64,000 nucleotides of DNA from Saururus chinensis. Lineage: Eukaryota > Streptophyta > Magnoliopsida > Piperales > Saururaceae. Position 1 is the stretch's first letter. Each line of letters begins with the position of its first letter. The stretch is taken from assembly GCA_035235625.1 (NCBI GenBank), contig CP141147.1, positions 1,402,001-1,466,000 of the forward strand, read 5' to 3'. The notes beneath the pieces are model-generated. The model was not told the DNA's origin. It ran no database searches and saw only the letters and a program-made list of their open reading frames with translations. Below are positions 1-12,100 of the stretch, piece after piece. Position numbers and translations under genes: made by a program.

Positions 1-771
1 CTCCCCTTTCCCTACGTGAAACTCCAAGGTACCGATTGTGCCTACACCGGGCATATCATTTTAGTTGACAAAAAAATAAAAAGAAAATTTATTTCATTAA
101 TTATCGCACAGTCCTTATTCAGTAATTCATAATTTTATCTACTCCCTTGGATAGAAAAACACATTATATGTCAACTAAAGTGACACATAATACAACTGCA
201 CCAACCCTATTCTAGGTTTAATGTAACATCACACGTAATTGTGTCATATGGTGATGAAGATCATTGCATTACCATCACAATATAAAGAAATAAGGACATA
301 ATAAAAACATGAACTAGCCTAGAGATAACTCAATTCTCTAACAAATCCCTAAATACACATTTATAATTGTTTTTAGAAGTACGACTACTCTCGCAGTAGC
401 CTAACTCGAGTCTCCAAGGCTCATATGAGCCCACCGCAAATGTGGATATGTGGGTCTTAATTGTGCTCATAAACACAAATAGTGAGAAACACAAGTCTTC
501 CATCATACTATAGTCATGTGATGACCAAAGAAACCCACTATAAAACCTCACTAGGTACCAAACCGTTGGGGCTAAGAAGTAAGTGTACAATTGTCACAAT
601 CTCCTCCCTCCCCAATACCAGAAGAAATAAAGTCCTCAATGACTGAAATTATTGTAATTCATGGGATTCTAAGGTCATTATGACCACAAACTCCCAATTA
701 CTCAAAACTTATACTAAATCAATTCTATCAAATCAAGATTAATCCACATGACCAATGCTTTAAATCTAGCT
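1..771. other. AT-rich stretch, no gene recognised
   Basis: Short open frames only, with no protein family resemblance. There is no tRNA fold and no element with paired ends. I see nothing functional here apart from general repeat-like, AT-rich composition. Confidence 0.5.
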
Positions 772-1893
772 TTGCTCACTACTTTTTTGGCATCTCTTTT
801 AATTTTAATATAAATCTCCCAACTGTCTCTATTTTTACATTTTTGCCACTCCTTGAAAGAATATTTTTTTCTTTGAGAACTCTTTGCACTTCCTCACACC
901 ACCACCATGTTTCCTTTACATCCTTTCTCCTCATTTCCCCAAGTACTTCCTTTCCCAACTTTTTAATACAATTAACTATGTTACCCCACATTATTGTTGG
1001 TTTTTCATTTGACTGCCAGTTTCCTACCACTCTCAATCTCTCCACAAAGGTATTGAGTAATTCACCCTTCAAATTCTACCACTTTATCCTAGGCTCTACT
1101 CTACCATTTCTTTGCTTCCTCCATCCCTTTATGTAGACATCTAAAACAACTAATCTATCTTGTAGTGGTAAAGGTTCACCAGGAATAACTTTACAATCCT
1201 TGCACTTTCTTCTATCCTCAATTCTAACTAAGAAAAAGTCTATTAGGCTCTTATTAAGACCACTCTTGAAGGTTACTAAATGTCCCTTCCTCTTTTTAAA
1301 GTAAGTACTTGAAATGCCTAGGCCATGTTATTGAAACTCAAGGATAGCTCTCCCATCTCATTTCTCTCCCTAAAATTGTACCCTCCATGTACCCCTTTAT
1401 ATCCTATACTCTTGTCACCTACATGCCCATTTAAATCTCTCCCTCTAATAACCAATTTCCAGTTTGGTATCCCTTGCATCACTAGGTCCATTTCCTCCCA
1501 AAATTACTTCTTAAGGTTCTCTCCAAATCTTACTTGCGGTGCATAAGCACTAATAACATCAACTACATATTCTCCTAACACTAGTTTCACCAATATCCTA
1601 TCACTAAATCTTTTGATACTTACTAAGTTTTCCCTCAAATCCTTGTCTACCACTATGCCTACCCCATTCCTATTTGACTCTTTACCTACAAAAAATATTT
1701 TGAAGTCCTCACCACGCTCCCTAGCCTTCTCTCCTATAAACTTTGTTTCATGCAAACAAGTTATATTAACCCACCTATGTTCAAGTATATCCACTAACTC
1801 CAAATCCTTATCCTTCAATGTCCCAATATTTTAAGTTGATAGCCTAAGTTTACACTCTTGAACTAGCTTCTTTACCGGTGTCCATCCAGTCAA
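772..1893 (-). mobile_element. RTE-clade LINE, 5' part (endonuclease and linker)
   Basis: Read on the minus strand, this is the AP-endonuclease half of a plant RTE non-LTR retrotransposon. In order from high to low coordinates: the start of the nuclease (NIGTL, near 1830), CLHETKF (the QETKW block), RNGVGIVVDK, VISAYAPQ (near 1550), RGRDLNGHVG (GDLNGHVG block, near 1430), GVHGGYNF, then the D-F-L-V / CKDCKVIPGE region (near 1200) and the linker KETWWWCEEVQ (near 900). The nuclease would nick target DNA to prime reverse transcription. No reverse transcriptase follows on this strand. A TAA replaces the Trp codon expected before NIGTL, a premature stop lies before the FWEEM block near 1505, and the frame shifts near 1300, so it is dead. 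Recognition of the family is confident; exact ends are not. Confidence 0.85.
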
Positions 1894-2040
1894 ACTTGGG
1901 ATTTAAAGCATTTGATTATTTGTATAATAGATTAGGATCAAAGGAGGGGGAGAGGGACATAAATAAGATAGCTAAACTAAGAAAGAAGAGAAGTAGAGAC
2001 TTAGATCAAGTTAGATGCATTAAGAGTAACAATTAAAAGG
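1894..2040 (+). mobile_element. RTE-clade LINE, linker fragment in opposite orientation
   Basis: On the plus strand this encodes FKAFDYLYNRLGSKEGERDI followed by a basic stretch ending in DQVRCIKSN. That is the RTE linker which normally follows the KETWWW segment just before the reverse transcriptase. The minus-strand piece to the left ends with SKARFKA, the residues that should precede it. So the two pieces are nearly contiguous in element coordinates but point in opposite directions. The similarity ends near 2040; no reverse transcriptase or poly-A tail follows. Confidence 0.75.
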
Positions 2041-2164
2041 ATTACATCTAACCCAAGGTGTTAGGGGTAATTATATAATTCTTAAATATTTCTTAGGGGG
2101 TTTTAAGAAATAAAATCTTTGTATATGGGTAGAGCTCAAAGTAAAGAGTATAATAAATTGAAGA

Positions 2165-2998
2165 ACATGCAAAACAGATGTCAGAAACAAAAGTTACAAC
2201 CTCGGGAAGCATACCACATGGGCGGGACCCACTTAAAAATAGTAGTATAATCTATTTTAAAGGGTCTAGTATCGTAGGGCTCGTCGATACAAACTCAATA
2301 GTACCAAGAACGCATGAATCCGAGTCTAGAGTAAAAAGATACAAACATTTAAAGATAAGTAAAAAAATAAAAACATGGAGCAAAACCACGTGCAATGCGG
2401 TCTAGAGTGCCATGGGGTGGCCCCGTGCACTGCAGCGCATCGTAACATGTGTGTACCCAAAAACAGCGGTGCTGCTATTTTGTCACGACTGAGGCCTATA
2501 AATAGGCACTTTGGGTCTTTTTGAACCTCGAACTCAATTTTCTCTGTTTTTTATCAATCTAAGTTCGATTTAGTTCGATCAAAAGGTGTTCTTAACTAAA
2601 TTGAGCATGTTCTACATAATGGAAGGTTCATTCTTTGATTTGGTGAGCATATAAGGGGAAAACGTCCCGAGGCAAGAGGAGGCTTTGCCCATCACCCTTG
2701 AGCACCGAAGAAAGAGAAGTGGCTTAGAGCAAGAGGGGGCTTCGTCCTCCATTGTTAGGCCACAACGAGAAGTGACCCAGAGTAGGGGAGGCTTTGTCCT
2801 CCACCAAAGGGCCACATAGTGAGAGAAAGATCCCCAGGTTAAGGGGAGGTTCTATTTGCAGCTTACGAGCAAAAAAAGAGGAAAGAGTATTCGGGTAAGG
2901 GGAGTTTCTATCTGTTGCCTACGGGTACAAAAAGTGAGAAACATCTCCAAGTAAGGGGATGTGTTGTTCCTCGTCTATAAGCGCAAAAAGTGAGAAGT
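2165..2998 (+). mobile_element. LTR fragment, same family as the solo LTR at 4250-6364
   Basis: Two blocks align in inverted orientation with the LTR at 4250-6364. One is a promoter-side block (2165-2400, containing CGTCGATAC and a CATGNGGNAAGC-like stretch). The other is a run of 55-60-bp repeats (2665-2998) whose shared core is AAGGGGAGGTTCTAT. A TATA box (CCTATAAATAGG) lies at about 2497-2508 between them, giving plus-strand transcription. It is a fossil without a detectable partner LTR or coding region. Confidence 0.6.
2665..2998 (+). repeat. Degenerate tandem repeat of about 58 bp, five to six copies
   Basis: Each copy carries a G-rich GGGGAGGCTTTGTCC-like core followed by a purine-rich GAGAAGTG segment. 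The array sits downstream of the TATA box of the LTR fragment. The minus-oriented LTR at 4250-6364 carries a related array at 5335-5550. Confidence 0.6.
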
Positions 2999-3786
2999 CT
3001 CTTATAATATCTCCGATTTTTCTATAATTTTTTTGCATATTTTTGCAATTTTTTGCAATGTTCTGCAGTTTTCTGCTCGTATTTTCGATGAAGAAATTTG
3101 ACGCTTTGTCGTATCTGTATTGGTAATAATCGTGACCGTAAGAGTTGGGAGGAGTGTTCCCAAATTCCATTTCTTCCAAGGTTCATGCGCATCATGGTGA
3201 GAGTGGCTTTGTTAGAAGACGGATTTCGATCCATTGACAAATATAACTCAAGGTTGCATGCTTCTTTGCACCGACGGTTCTAAATATTTTCTACTTAATA
3301 TAATAATTTTCCTATGTGTGTTATTGGGTCACACACATCAGTGTAAGCCCCAACTCTGTGAAATGCTGAATAAAAATCATACAATGCACATATATAACTC
3401 ATGGGACATGTAGAAAACATGCTCCCATGCCCTGTCAAATCACAATCCAACAGTTCTAAAAACCTTTGCTCACAACCATATAATAAATAAGTTATTTCTC
3501 ATTTTTTGCATAGTTATATTTTATATCTTGATTTAATTCAATATTATATTTTATGAAAAAAAATTATATTAAATAGAAAATACAAAGTATTTGCCACATA
3601 GAAAATGCATCGCAACTAACCTCATGTATTTGTGACACATGTATATGCATCACAAATACATAGTGTCTTTGTGACACATATGCCTATGTATTGCAAGCAC
3701 CTAAGGGTATTTGCTACACTTTTTTGTATGAGTCGCAAATACCCCTAATTACCTTTTACATATTTTTTAAAATCCAAAATATATTA

Positions 3787-3787
<1 letters not shown>

Positions 3788-3822
<35 letters not shown>
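3788..3822. repeat. (AT)n microsatellite
   Basis: About 16 uninterrupted AT units, at the position where copy 2 of the 690-bp repeat has a much shorter AT-rich stretch (near 6480). Confidence 0.9.
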
Positions 3823-3823
<1 letters not shown>

Positions 3824-4249
3824 TCTAAAAAAATTTAATTAATGTTTTCATTCTTGTCTATGTGGGACTAGGCTCACACACATTAGGGTGATCCCTGGTT
3901 CAGTTAGACCGCGGATTTCAATCCGATGACACATATGACTCAGGGCATAGGCAGGTTGCATTCTCCTCTATGTCGTCGAATGTAAACTTTTTTACTTAAT
4001 TTCTTAATTTCACTATGTGAATTATTGGGCCCATGCACGTCTGTGTAACCCCGACTTTGTGGGCCGTTGAATAGAAATCATATTATGCACATGTATAAAT
4101 CATGGGACATGCAGGATGCATGCTCCCATGCCCTATCGAATCTCGATTCGATAGTTCTAAAAATCGGAGCTCACACAACCAAATAAGAAATAAATTATTA
4201 TAATGCTTTACACAGTAATAATATATGTCTTGATATGATTAAATGATAT

Positions 4250-6364
4250 TGTAGTGCCCCGACTTTTTAAAATCACTTTAAAGGTCAGAGTACTGTCAAT
4301 TTGTAATTAAAAACGAGCCAAGATCAACTGTGTATAGAGGAGTAACTTTTCATTAATTACAAAAAACTTTACAAAACAAGGCTTATCATGCCTTAGCAAA
4401 ATAAAAGTTCTGTACATCCAAAATTAATATATAACAAAAGAATGTGATAAAGTAAATTTAAAACATAGATCTTTCAAAACTCTATGTGCACTCTGCATTG
4501 ACATCATCTTCATTGTTCTGATCTGCAGCGTCTAGGGGTGGGTACGTATAATTATACTCAGTAGATAGAGTTAAATTCTATTAGCATGCTAAAACATAAA
4601 TAAATATATCATAATCATTTAAATTCAAAAGTCAACTCAAAATAATATCATCAACTAACCGAATTCAACACACTTCTTATACTGATAAAAATAGTTCTTC
4701 ATAGAATCCGGTGAACTCGGATAAATTGTTCGTAAGCAAAATTCGATAAATAATTCAAAATTGATTAATTCATCATTCATAGAATCCGATAAATAATTCA
4801 AAATTGGATAAAACATCATTCACAGAATGTCACAGATACCGCAACCGCTACATACACCCATGCTAGTGGGGCAATGGGATCAGAATGAAGAGGATCTTTC
4901 CTTGATATCCAACTCATGAGCGCACCAAATGCCATAATAAGCGGTACCTAGTAGTTATAACTCCGATAGCTTTTGGGCTTTACCAAATAGCTACCCTTCA
5001 AAAAATTGATAGTTTTTGGGCATTATCCAAATAACTACCCTTCAAATCTGGTCATAATCATTCGTAAATGTAATTAAATAATAATATCTTTAAAGCTCGT
5101 ATCACGATAAATTCCATCTTAGAGGTGTACAATAAGCTATTATATTAGCATTCGCCTGACCCTTAATAAATATCATCTATTTTTAAAATAATATTTTATC
5201 AAAAAGATGAATTATGAAATAGAATGCCTAGTCGTAGCACAAAATTAGAGCTTAAAACTACCTACACTTTGTTCTTTAAATTGATCGGAGTAATGGCAAG
5301 CAATTGGAGCCTTGTCTCGTTCTCGAACTTAGGAGCGGTGGATGGAACCTCCTCTCATACTGGGACAGGATGTCCTTCTGGGCTCGGAAGCGGCATACAG
5401 AGTCTCTTCTTATGTAGGAACGATTTTTCCTTCCGGCTCGAAAGCGGAGAATAGAGCCTCCCCTTGCGCTAGAACAACTTGTTCTTCTTGACCCAGAAGC
5501 AGCGGACGGAGTATCCTCTTACCATGAGTCATTCCCACCTTTTAGAAAGGCTAACTCAAAAAATGGACTCTCTTACTATGTCAAGCACCCTCGAATTAGG
5601 TAGAATAGGTTTTTGAACGGACAAAAATAGGTGACAAACAAATTAGAAACACATGTTTAAGCCTTAGAAACATGTGTTCCACAAAGGAAGGGAGAAGAGG
5701 AAGAAATGGGGCGAGTTGGACCTCCCCATTCCCTCTCTTTTTATAGGCCAAAAGGCCTTACGGATGTGCAACACATGTCGCACATCCATTGGCTGCAAGA
5801 GCCATGTATCTGGTATGGCTTCTGCAGTGCATAATCAATGCCGCATTGCGGTAGTTGAACTGAGGCAGTGCCGCAAGTTACCATGCCGTAATGGCAGGGT
5901 AAAGTGGCTGACGCATTTGTATTAGCCACTGCATCACACCATAGCTGACGCAATTATCTCTTTCTTTATTTTTTTCGTTTTTAAATTAAAACAAAAACTT
6001 AAATTTCAAATTGACATAATTTTTTACCCTGAACTTAGAATTGTACATTCTAGGAATTGTTAGACTCGTATCGACGAGTCCTTCGAAACAAGACCACACA
6101 AGGATATGATTTTTTTGCAAAATTAAAGTGGGTCATACCAATGACACGCTTCCCGATGCAATAGCCTACTATTCAGATGTCCATTTGACATGTTCTTGGG
6201 CTCATACATTCACCTCTCCGAGCCCTATCAAATACCTTAAGGCTCATCTAAATGAATCAAGTTCAAAATGGTCCAATTTTAAGAAAAACTGTTATTGGGC
6301 CTTAAAACTCATTAATGGGCCCAAACGTTCAAATTTCAAAACATTGAAATTCTGGTGCGTTATT
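4250..6364 (-). mobile_element. Solo LTR of a Ty3/gypsy-type retrotransposon (about 2.1 kb)
   Basis: Bounded by GATAT at 4245-4249 and 6365-6369, a 5-bp target duplication. The plus-strand left end reads TGTAGTGCCCCGAC. Judged by a TATA box on the minus strand (CCTATAAAAAGAGAGG, near 5740), the element points left. The interior holds the 55-bp array and the block GTATCGACGAGTCCTTCGAA shared with other LTR remnants here. No coding region or second LTR is present. The right end is somewhat eroded. Copy 1 of the surrounding 690-bp repeat preserves the unoccupied site near 3520-3530. Confidence 0.7.
5335..5550. repeat. 53-56-bp tandem repeat, about four copies
   Basis: Copies begin near 5335, 5390, 5443 and 5499 with GCGG or GCAGCGG, followed by a GAGCCTCC-like segment and a TTCTTCC segment. 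The array lies inside the solo LTR. Confidence 0.7.
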
Positions 6365-7049
6365 GATATCTTTTAGAACCAAAAAAATATATTAAATAGA
6401 AAACACATTGTACTTGTGTTATGCATAAAAAATACTCTTAATTTCCTTTGATAAACTTTTTAAATCCAAAATATATTATGAAATATTTTAAAATATACTA
6501 TATAATTATCTAAAAAATTTGAATTAATGTTTTCATTTCCATATCTATGGGACTAGGCTAACTCATGTCAGGGTGAGCTCTGGCTTTGTCAGAAGGTAGA
6601 TTGCAATCTGATGACACAAAACTTAGTGTGCATGCAGGTTACATGCTCCTTTACACTGTCGGTTCTATTTTTTTTCCATACTAACGTACTTCACTATGTT
6701 ATTGGGATCACATGCATAAGTATGTGTAATGTCCTTGTTTGTTCTACGATTTTATGTAATTTTTCTGCTATTTTTCTGGTCATTTTCGGTGAAAAAATAT
6801 GACGCTTTGACGTATTTGTATTTGCATATTTATCATAGTATTTATACCCAAAGAGTCGAGTGTGGGGCTTAGTCGCAGGCCGCGGGCCTCACTGCATGCT
6901 TTTGGCGTAAATTTTGGAGGTACAACGCGTAACAAGGAGGTTAACGTGTATTAGAGACATAAATGGAAAAATTAAAAAGAAAATAAGTTTTAGACCCGTA
7001 GATGGATTCCAGAACATGACACATCCAGTAATTTTTTTTACGTCCAGTG

Positions 7050-8160
7050 ACTTTGTGAAAACCCAAGTGAGTTTCCGATCGATCCGTTCTCCCTCCTCCG
7101 TCTTCGGATTCTGCCGGTTCTTGTCAGATCCTCTTTGCCTCACCGTCACGAGTCCATGGTACCGGCTATAACCACCGCCATGTCCTCTTCGCTCCTCCAC
7201 AAGGTACCGGTCTTTTCTTCGGTTTTTCTCACCTCTTGTATTCATTTTTGGGTCATAGGAGGGCGATTTTGATGCCATTTGCAGCCGCCCTCAAATAGAC
7301 TTATCTTCATTTGGCTACTAGGAACCCATAGGCGCCAGCTAGAGCCATTGCCATGCTTTCTTCACTCCTCTATGAGCTACCGGTACTTTAGTCAGTTTTG
7401 TTCATATTTTTATCTCACTGTCCGTGACATTTGTTTTCACCGGTGTGTTTCCGGTCATCGTCTGGCGACCAGACGGACTCCATCCAGCCTACCTCGACCC
7501 GGTATCATTTAGGGGTTGCCATTTCCGACCCCGCTTTGCCCCTATTGTCTTGCTCCACCTGATTAGACGCTTTAGATGCATCTTGGGTCGTTGCTATCGG
7601 CGAGCCGTGGGCCATTTGGCCATCGTGGGCTCTACCTCGGCTAGGCGATAGCGAGGGCCAGCCCCACTTGGCCAATTACACCTTTGCCCAAAATGGGCCA
7701 CTTGGCCTTGCCATATACCGTGCGAGATGCATAGCTGCCCGCACCCTCCCCCCACCTGCACCCCCCTCCCTCTATGCTTACAAAGAGGGAAAGGCGGGGC
7801 GGGATGGCGAGAGAGGGGGGAGCGGCCCCATCCCTCCCGTTCCCCCCGCCTTCCCCTCTCTGTAAGCATGGGGAGAGAGGAGGGGAGTGGGAGGAGGCAG
7901 GGGGGGCAGTGGCCACGGGGGTGTGGGAGAGGGGGATGAGGGGAGAGGAGGGGACCAGGTGGGGGGTGGGCATAGGGAAAAGGGAAGGGCGGAGAGAGGG
8001 AGGGTGATCTCTGGGCTCTAACCACTGGATTGGGGGAGAGGCACAACTGAGAAAGAGGAGATGGGTTTAGGAGGGGTAAGATGGGGATTTTTAGATTTAT
8101 TAAAAGTCGGCTTCTACCCAGCTCTTTAGGGCTTTTGACAGTCATTTGATGACTATCAAG
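7050..8160. other. GC-rich island, no recognisable gene
   Basis: Composition rises sharply above the surroundings, with many CpG and long G- or C-rich runs (7790-8010). The longest open frame is minus-strand 7594-8145, Pro/Ser-rich and low-complexity, and overlapping frames on both strands are equally open, as expected of GC-rich sequence. The segment 7075-7200 looks like a plant 5' leader (CT-rich, several ATG) but leads to no protein I recognise. It could be a promoter/first-exon relic or GC-rich filler of a decayed element. Confidence 0.35.
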
Positions 8161-8248
8161 TGGTCATGATACATTTGGCAGAGGTGGCAGGCTAAAAGTC
8201 CCGCAGATTGTATCACTCTTAACCATAAAGGCATTATCATGGAAAAAG

Positions 8249-8381
8249 TTTATATGAGCCCGGGCTCACGTGTGCCTACGTGAGCCCAGTCTCTATGGGC
8301 CATCAGATTTATATCTGGTGGCCCATAATACTCATGGGTTTAAATGCCCCATGCGTGTGCGTGAGCCCGGGCTCATATAAA
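8249..8381. mobile_element. Short palindromic MITE-like element
   Basis: Both ends carry TTTATATGAGCCCGGGCTCA in inverted orientation. An inner palindrome (TATGGGCCATCAGATT and its partner GGTGGCCCATA) makes most of the 133 bp fold on itself. I see no clear target duplication, so the superfamily is undetermined. Confidence 0.6.
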
Positions 8382-9116
8382 AGAGACTCAAGCCATTTCT
8401 AAGTCGGGTTGATGCACCCTTACTCGAAGAGCTGGCTCAACTAGTTAACACCTTTACCTATTCCCTAAAATATCAAAAGTCGCATGGTGATTTTTTATGA
8501 AAATAAAAAAATTAATTAGTAAAAAAAGGGGTTTGTTTCTTGAAGAGGAGTTCAACATACCCGAGAGAAAATTGATGCAAGAGAGGGTTTGACTAAAAGA
8601 AGCTCAATTGGATGGGAGGGCTTCACACCAAAAAAAAAAAACGAAGAGGCCAAATGTTTTCCGATTAAAATGAGAGGGGAGAGCTTTCATATAAAAAATG
8701 GAGGAAATGAAAAGACGTAGAACAACAAATTAGAGGAAATAAATTAGAGGTTTTGGAGTTGAGAAATAATAGGAAAATGTTAGGCACGCATCTCTAGATG
8801 TTGGATGGCACTAGACAAATTTTATATATTCTCTTTTTATAAATAATTTATTAATAAATATAAAAAATAAAATTAATATATTATAATTAGATTGCACTAA
8901 TGCAAAATAAGTCACGACACTAATATCTAACAACTAGGATTGCAACTTGGTTGTCCATCACACTCCCATCTATCATGACCCCCTCAGCAGTTAAGTGACA
9001 AGAGTATTTTATCATTGAAAATAACTACTAACTTTTTTGTTAGTAATAAAGGTGTATATGCAATTTTAAAAATATTAGGGAATGTAAGTATTATTTTTCC
9101 AAAGTTCATACGGATG
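8382..9116. other. AT-rich stretch, no gene recognised
   Basis: Short frames only. The region between the MITE and the next LTR contains A/T runs and no paired repeats that I can define. Confidence 0.5.
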
Positions 9117-9121
9117 TTAGT

Positions 9122-12100
9122 TGTCACGCCCCGGCACCACCCGACCCGAGCCGAACCCGGTCCAGGGGCCGGTCAAGCGCACGGGGGCGACAAGGGAAGT
9201 TGAGATACGGTTTAGCGGAAGACTTATGCCCTAACCACGGGCAATTTAATATAATTACGGAGTGTGCACACCACTTTGAGCAAGAGTAAAAAGTAGAAAA
9301 GAAAAAGAGTTTCTTTAACTCAAGATAAACATAAGTCTCAAACCCACATGATTAGTCAACCTTAGCCCACTCTAGGCTCTAACATAGGTCTTAAACAACA
9401 CAAGAGTATAACATAGTATAACTCAAAATGAGAACCATACACAAAGGTTCTAAACATAAAACATAAATCAAGGAAAATAAGTCTCATAAGAGTACTCCAC
9501 GATCACATCCATGTCGTCTCCGATCTTTCCTCGAAGAGGAGATCCTGTCCATCTGCGTGTCGCACCACGTAGCCCCAAAGCAAAACACAATAAAGAGGGG
9601 TGAGTTTAAACAAACTCAGCAATGGTTTTCTAATATACTATCATCATCGGAAACACGACGGCATAGCAACATAATCATTCAAATCAAAGATTGACAAGAT
9701 GTATCATTTCCTGATCATGTATTTATAACACATAAACCTGCATATAGTGTCTCAACCACACTTTCTGATCATGCATTCCTAACACATAAACCTGCATATA
9801 GTGTCTCATTCACACTTTCTGATCATGCATTCATAACACATAAACCTGCATATAGTATCTCATCCACACTTTTTGATCATGCATTCATAACACATACACC
9901 TGCATATAGTGTCTCATTCACACCTTCTGATCATGCATTCATAACACATACACCTGCATATAGTGTCTCATTCACACCTTCTGATCATGCATTCATAACA
10001 CATACACCTACATATAGTGTCTCAATCACACTTTCTGATCATGCATTCATAACACATACACCTGCACAAAGTGTCTCAATCACACTTCTTCAAATCATGT
10101 ATGCATAATATATCTCATCCATTCTTGCACGACAAACGTGTCAAATTACATGTTACACAAACATGCATGACATACATCATATACTTGCATCAGCATAAAA
10201 TCAAGAATGCCTCCATCAAGGAGTAATCACAAATGGTGTCACGAAGACGGAGACATAGACAAGGTCACGAAGACATGTCATGGTCCAAATTCTACGAAAG
10301 AATTTAAGAAGTTCGGGGTTGTCAATCCCTAAAGGCTGCTCACCCCAGACGATCCTGGTCAAGGATGTTACATTCTCACGAAGAGAACCTAGAGCAGGGG
10401 TATTCATTTTGGGACATCCTCTGCGATGGGGAAGAGCTCGAGTTCCCATGAAGGAAACCCACAAACACATGGTAGCTGGTGCAAGGAGCATACCATACTG
10501 GATTCTGAGGGTCCATAGGACAATAAATAATCTCAAATCGCAAGACAAGTACGTAACTCGTCCCCCATATAATTCCACTTAACTAGACTTAACCCGGGGA
10601 GTGCACATGTTCCACGAAGGAACTCAAATTAAAACATGTCCTTTTGGACCAATCAAGTTTCGATTAAGCCACGATCGATTAATCCGGCACGCAATTTCAC
10701 CACATTGCATCCAATCGGTCAAACTCGATTAATCTCGATAAAGCATCAATTGAAATCCATTTTCATGATGCATGCAACATGGTACATACGTGGGCAAGGC
10801 ATACATGAATCCTAATTCATGCTAAGTGCTCTCATCAGCCCCTCATGCATCATTCATAATCATAATATCAATGCTTATCATCAACATTAAATCCCACATG
10901 TGTGTGTGTGTGCATAATAGAAGCATTTCCCTCAATGCATATCAACATGATTGTAATTCACTCACTATCACACTACACATGTGTATCACCTAATCATGAA
11001 ATTCCAGCGAAAATCATAGGTGAAGAATCATTAAAATCATTACTCAAATCAAAGCTTAACCACAAGCTAAACACATATAAAATCATTCACTAACATTTAC
11101 ACATCAATTAGCCACATCCCAACATGACATATCAGCCCACTAGTATGTTATAGTACTACTGAAAATATACATAACCATATAGAATCAACCGTTTGTAACT
11201 TCAAGATAGTAATTCCAACATCATATAACAAATCTCAAGCCATTCTACATGACACTTAAACCTATACCACAACTCCATAATCTCAATGGAACACCCTTCC
11301 AGTAGCATACTATAGCTCAAAATACTCCAAATACACGTGGAAATGATATATCAGTGTAGGATTACCGAAATAGACATCATGCAAATTATACAACATATGC
11401 TGTGTAGCCGTTCGAATGTCCAGTAGGGCCGTTCGATCTGCTAAACGTGAAATTTCTGGAAATGCCGTGTGGCCATTCGAATGCCCAGGAGGGCCGTTCG
11501 ATCGGCTAAGCAGGAAATCAGTCGATTTTACAGTGTTGCCATTCGAACGCTAACAAGGTAGATCGACCTTCTTCTCCAATTCAAATCTTTAAACCGAAAC
11601 TCCATGGATAGAACTTAAAATCATCATCTAACAACCTAAATGCCAATAAAATCTCACCATGACTTCCAGAAAGCTAATCTACATCATAACAAGATAAAAC
11701 CCTATGAAATCGGGATTAAAAATTATCATTTACTAATCATGTCATTAAAGCTCTAATCAAGTAAATCCACTCAAATTAAACCATGAAATCAAGAGTTTTA
11801 CCATAGAAAAACTGAAATTTCGAAAGTCCGTTACCTTATCCTTTGATTAGGCTTGGATTTGATGGTCACCCTTCTTGAAAACCTTGCAAATAGATAGAGT
11901 TTACATTAAACTCCATTGAAACCGATTTAACATAGAAAACCCTAATTAAAAACTTAGATCTAGGGCTTGTTGAACATAAAAATCGGATTTTGAAATCTAG
12001 GGTTTGAAGAAGAGATGCAAATAAGTAGTTTTAATGTTAAAAAATGAATCAAAACAAAGGGGAAATGATAGATCTAGAAGAGATTAAGAGAAAATCTAGG

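Larger units (their letters stand above)
3180..6750. repeat. Tandem repeat of about 690 bp, 2.3 copies, interrupted by a solo LTR
   Basis: Copy 1 runs from about 3200 to 3890. Copy 2 starts near 3895 and is split between 4249 and 6365 by the LTR. Copy 3 is partial, from about 6575 to 6750. Markers repeated in order: GGTTGCATGCT.., a C-G-G-TTCT box, TTATTGGGTCACA, TCATGGGACATG, ATATTAAATAGAAAA, AATCCAAAATATATTATGA and a GGGACTAGGCT box. Copies differ by many substitutions, and copy 1 has about 130 extra bases (3605-3735) built from TTGTGACACAT motifs. Nothing in it looks coding. Confidence 0.7.

Noticed and set aside
7594-8145. A 183-codon minus-strand open frame
   Set aside because: Low-complexity Pro/Ser content in a GC-rich island, with equally open overlapping frames on the other strand; no family features.
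9711-10090. CRISPR-like array of regular repeats
   Set aside because: The whole 54-bp unit repeats without unique spacers, in plant DNA inside an LTR; it is a plain tandem array.
10216-10582. Overlapping 120- and 100-codon frames on opposite strands
   Set aside because: Inside the 3.5-kb solo LTR; no family features and mutually overlapping.
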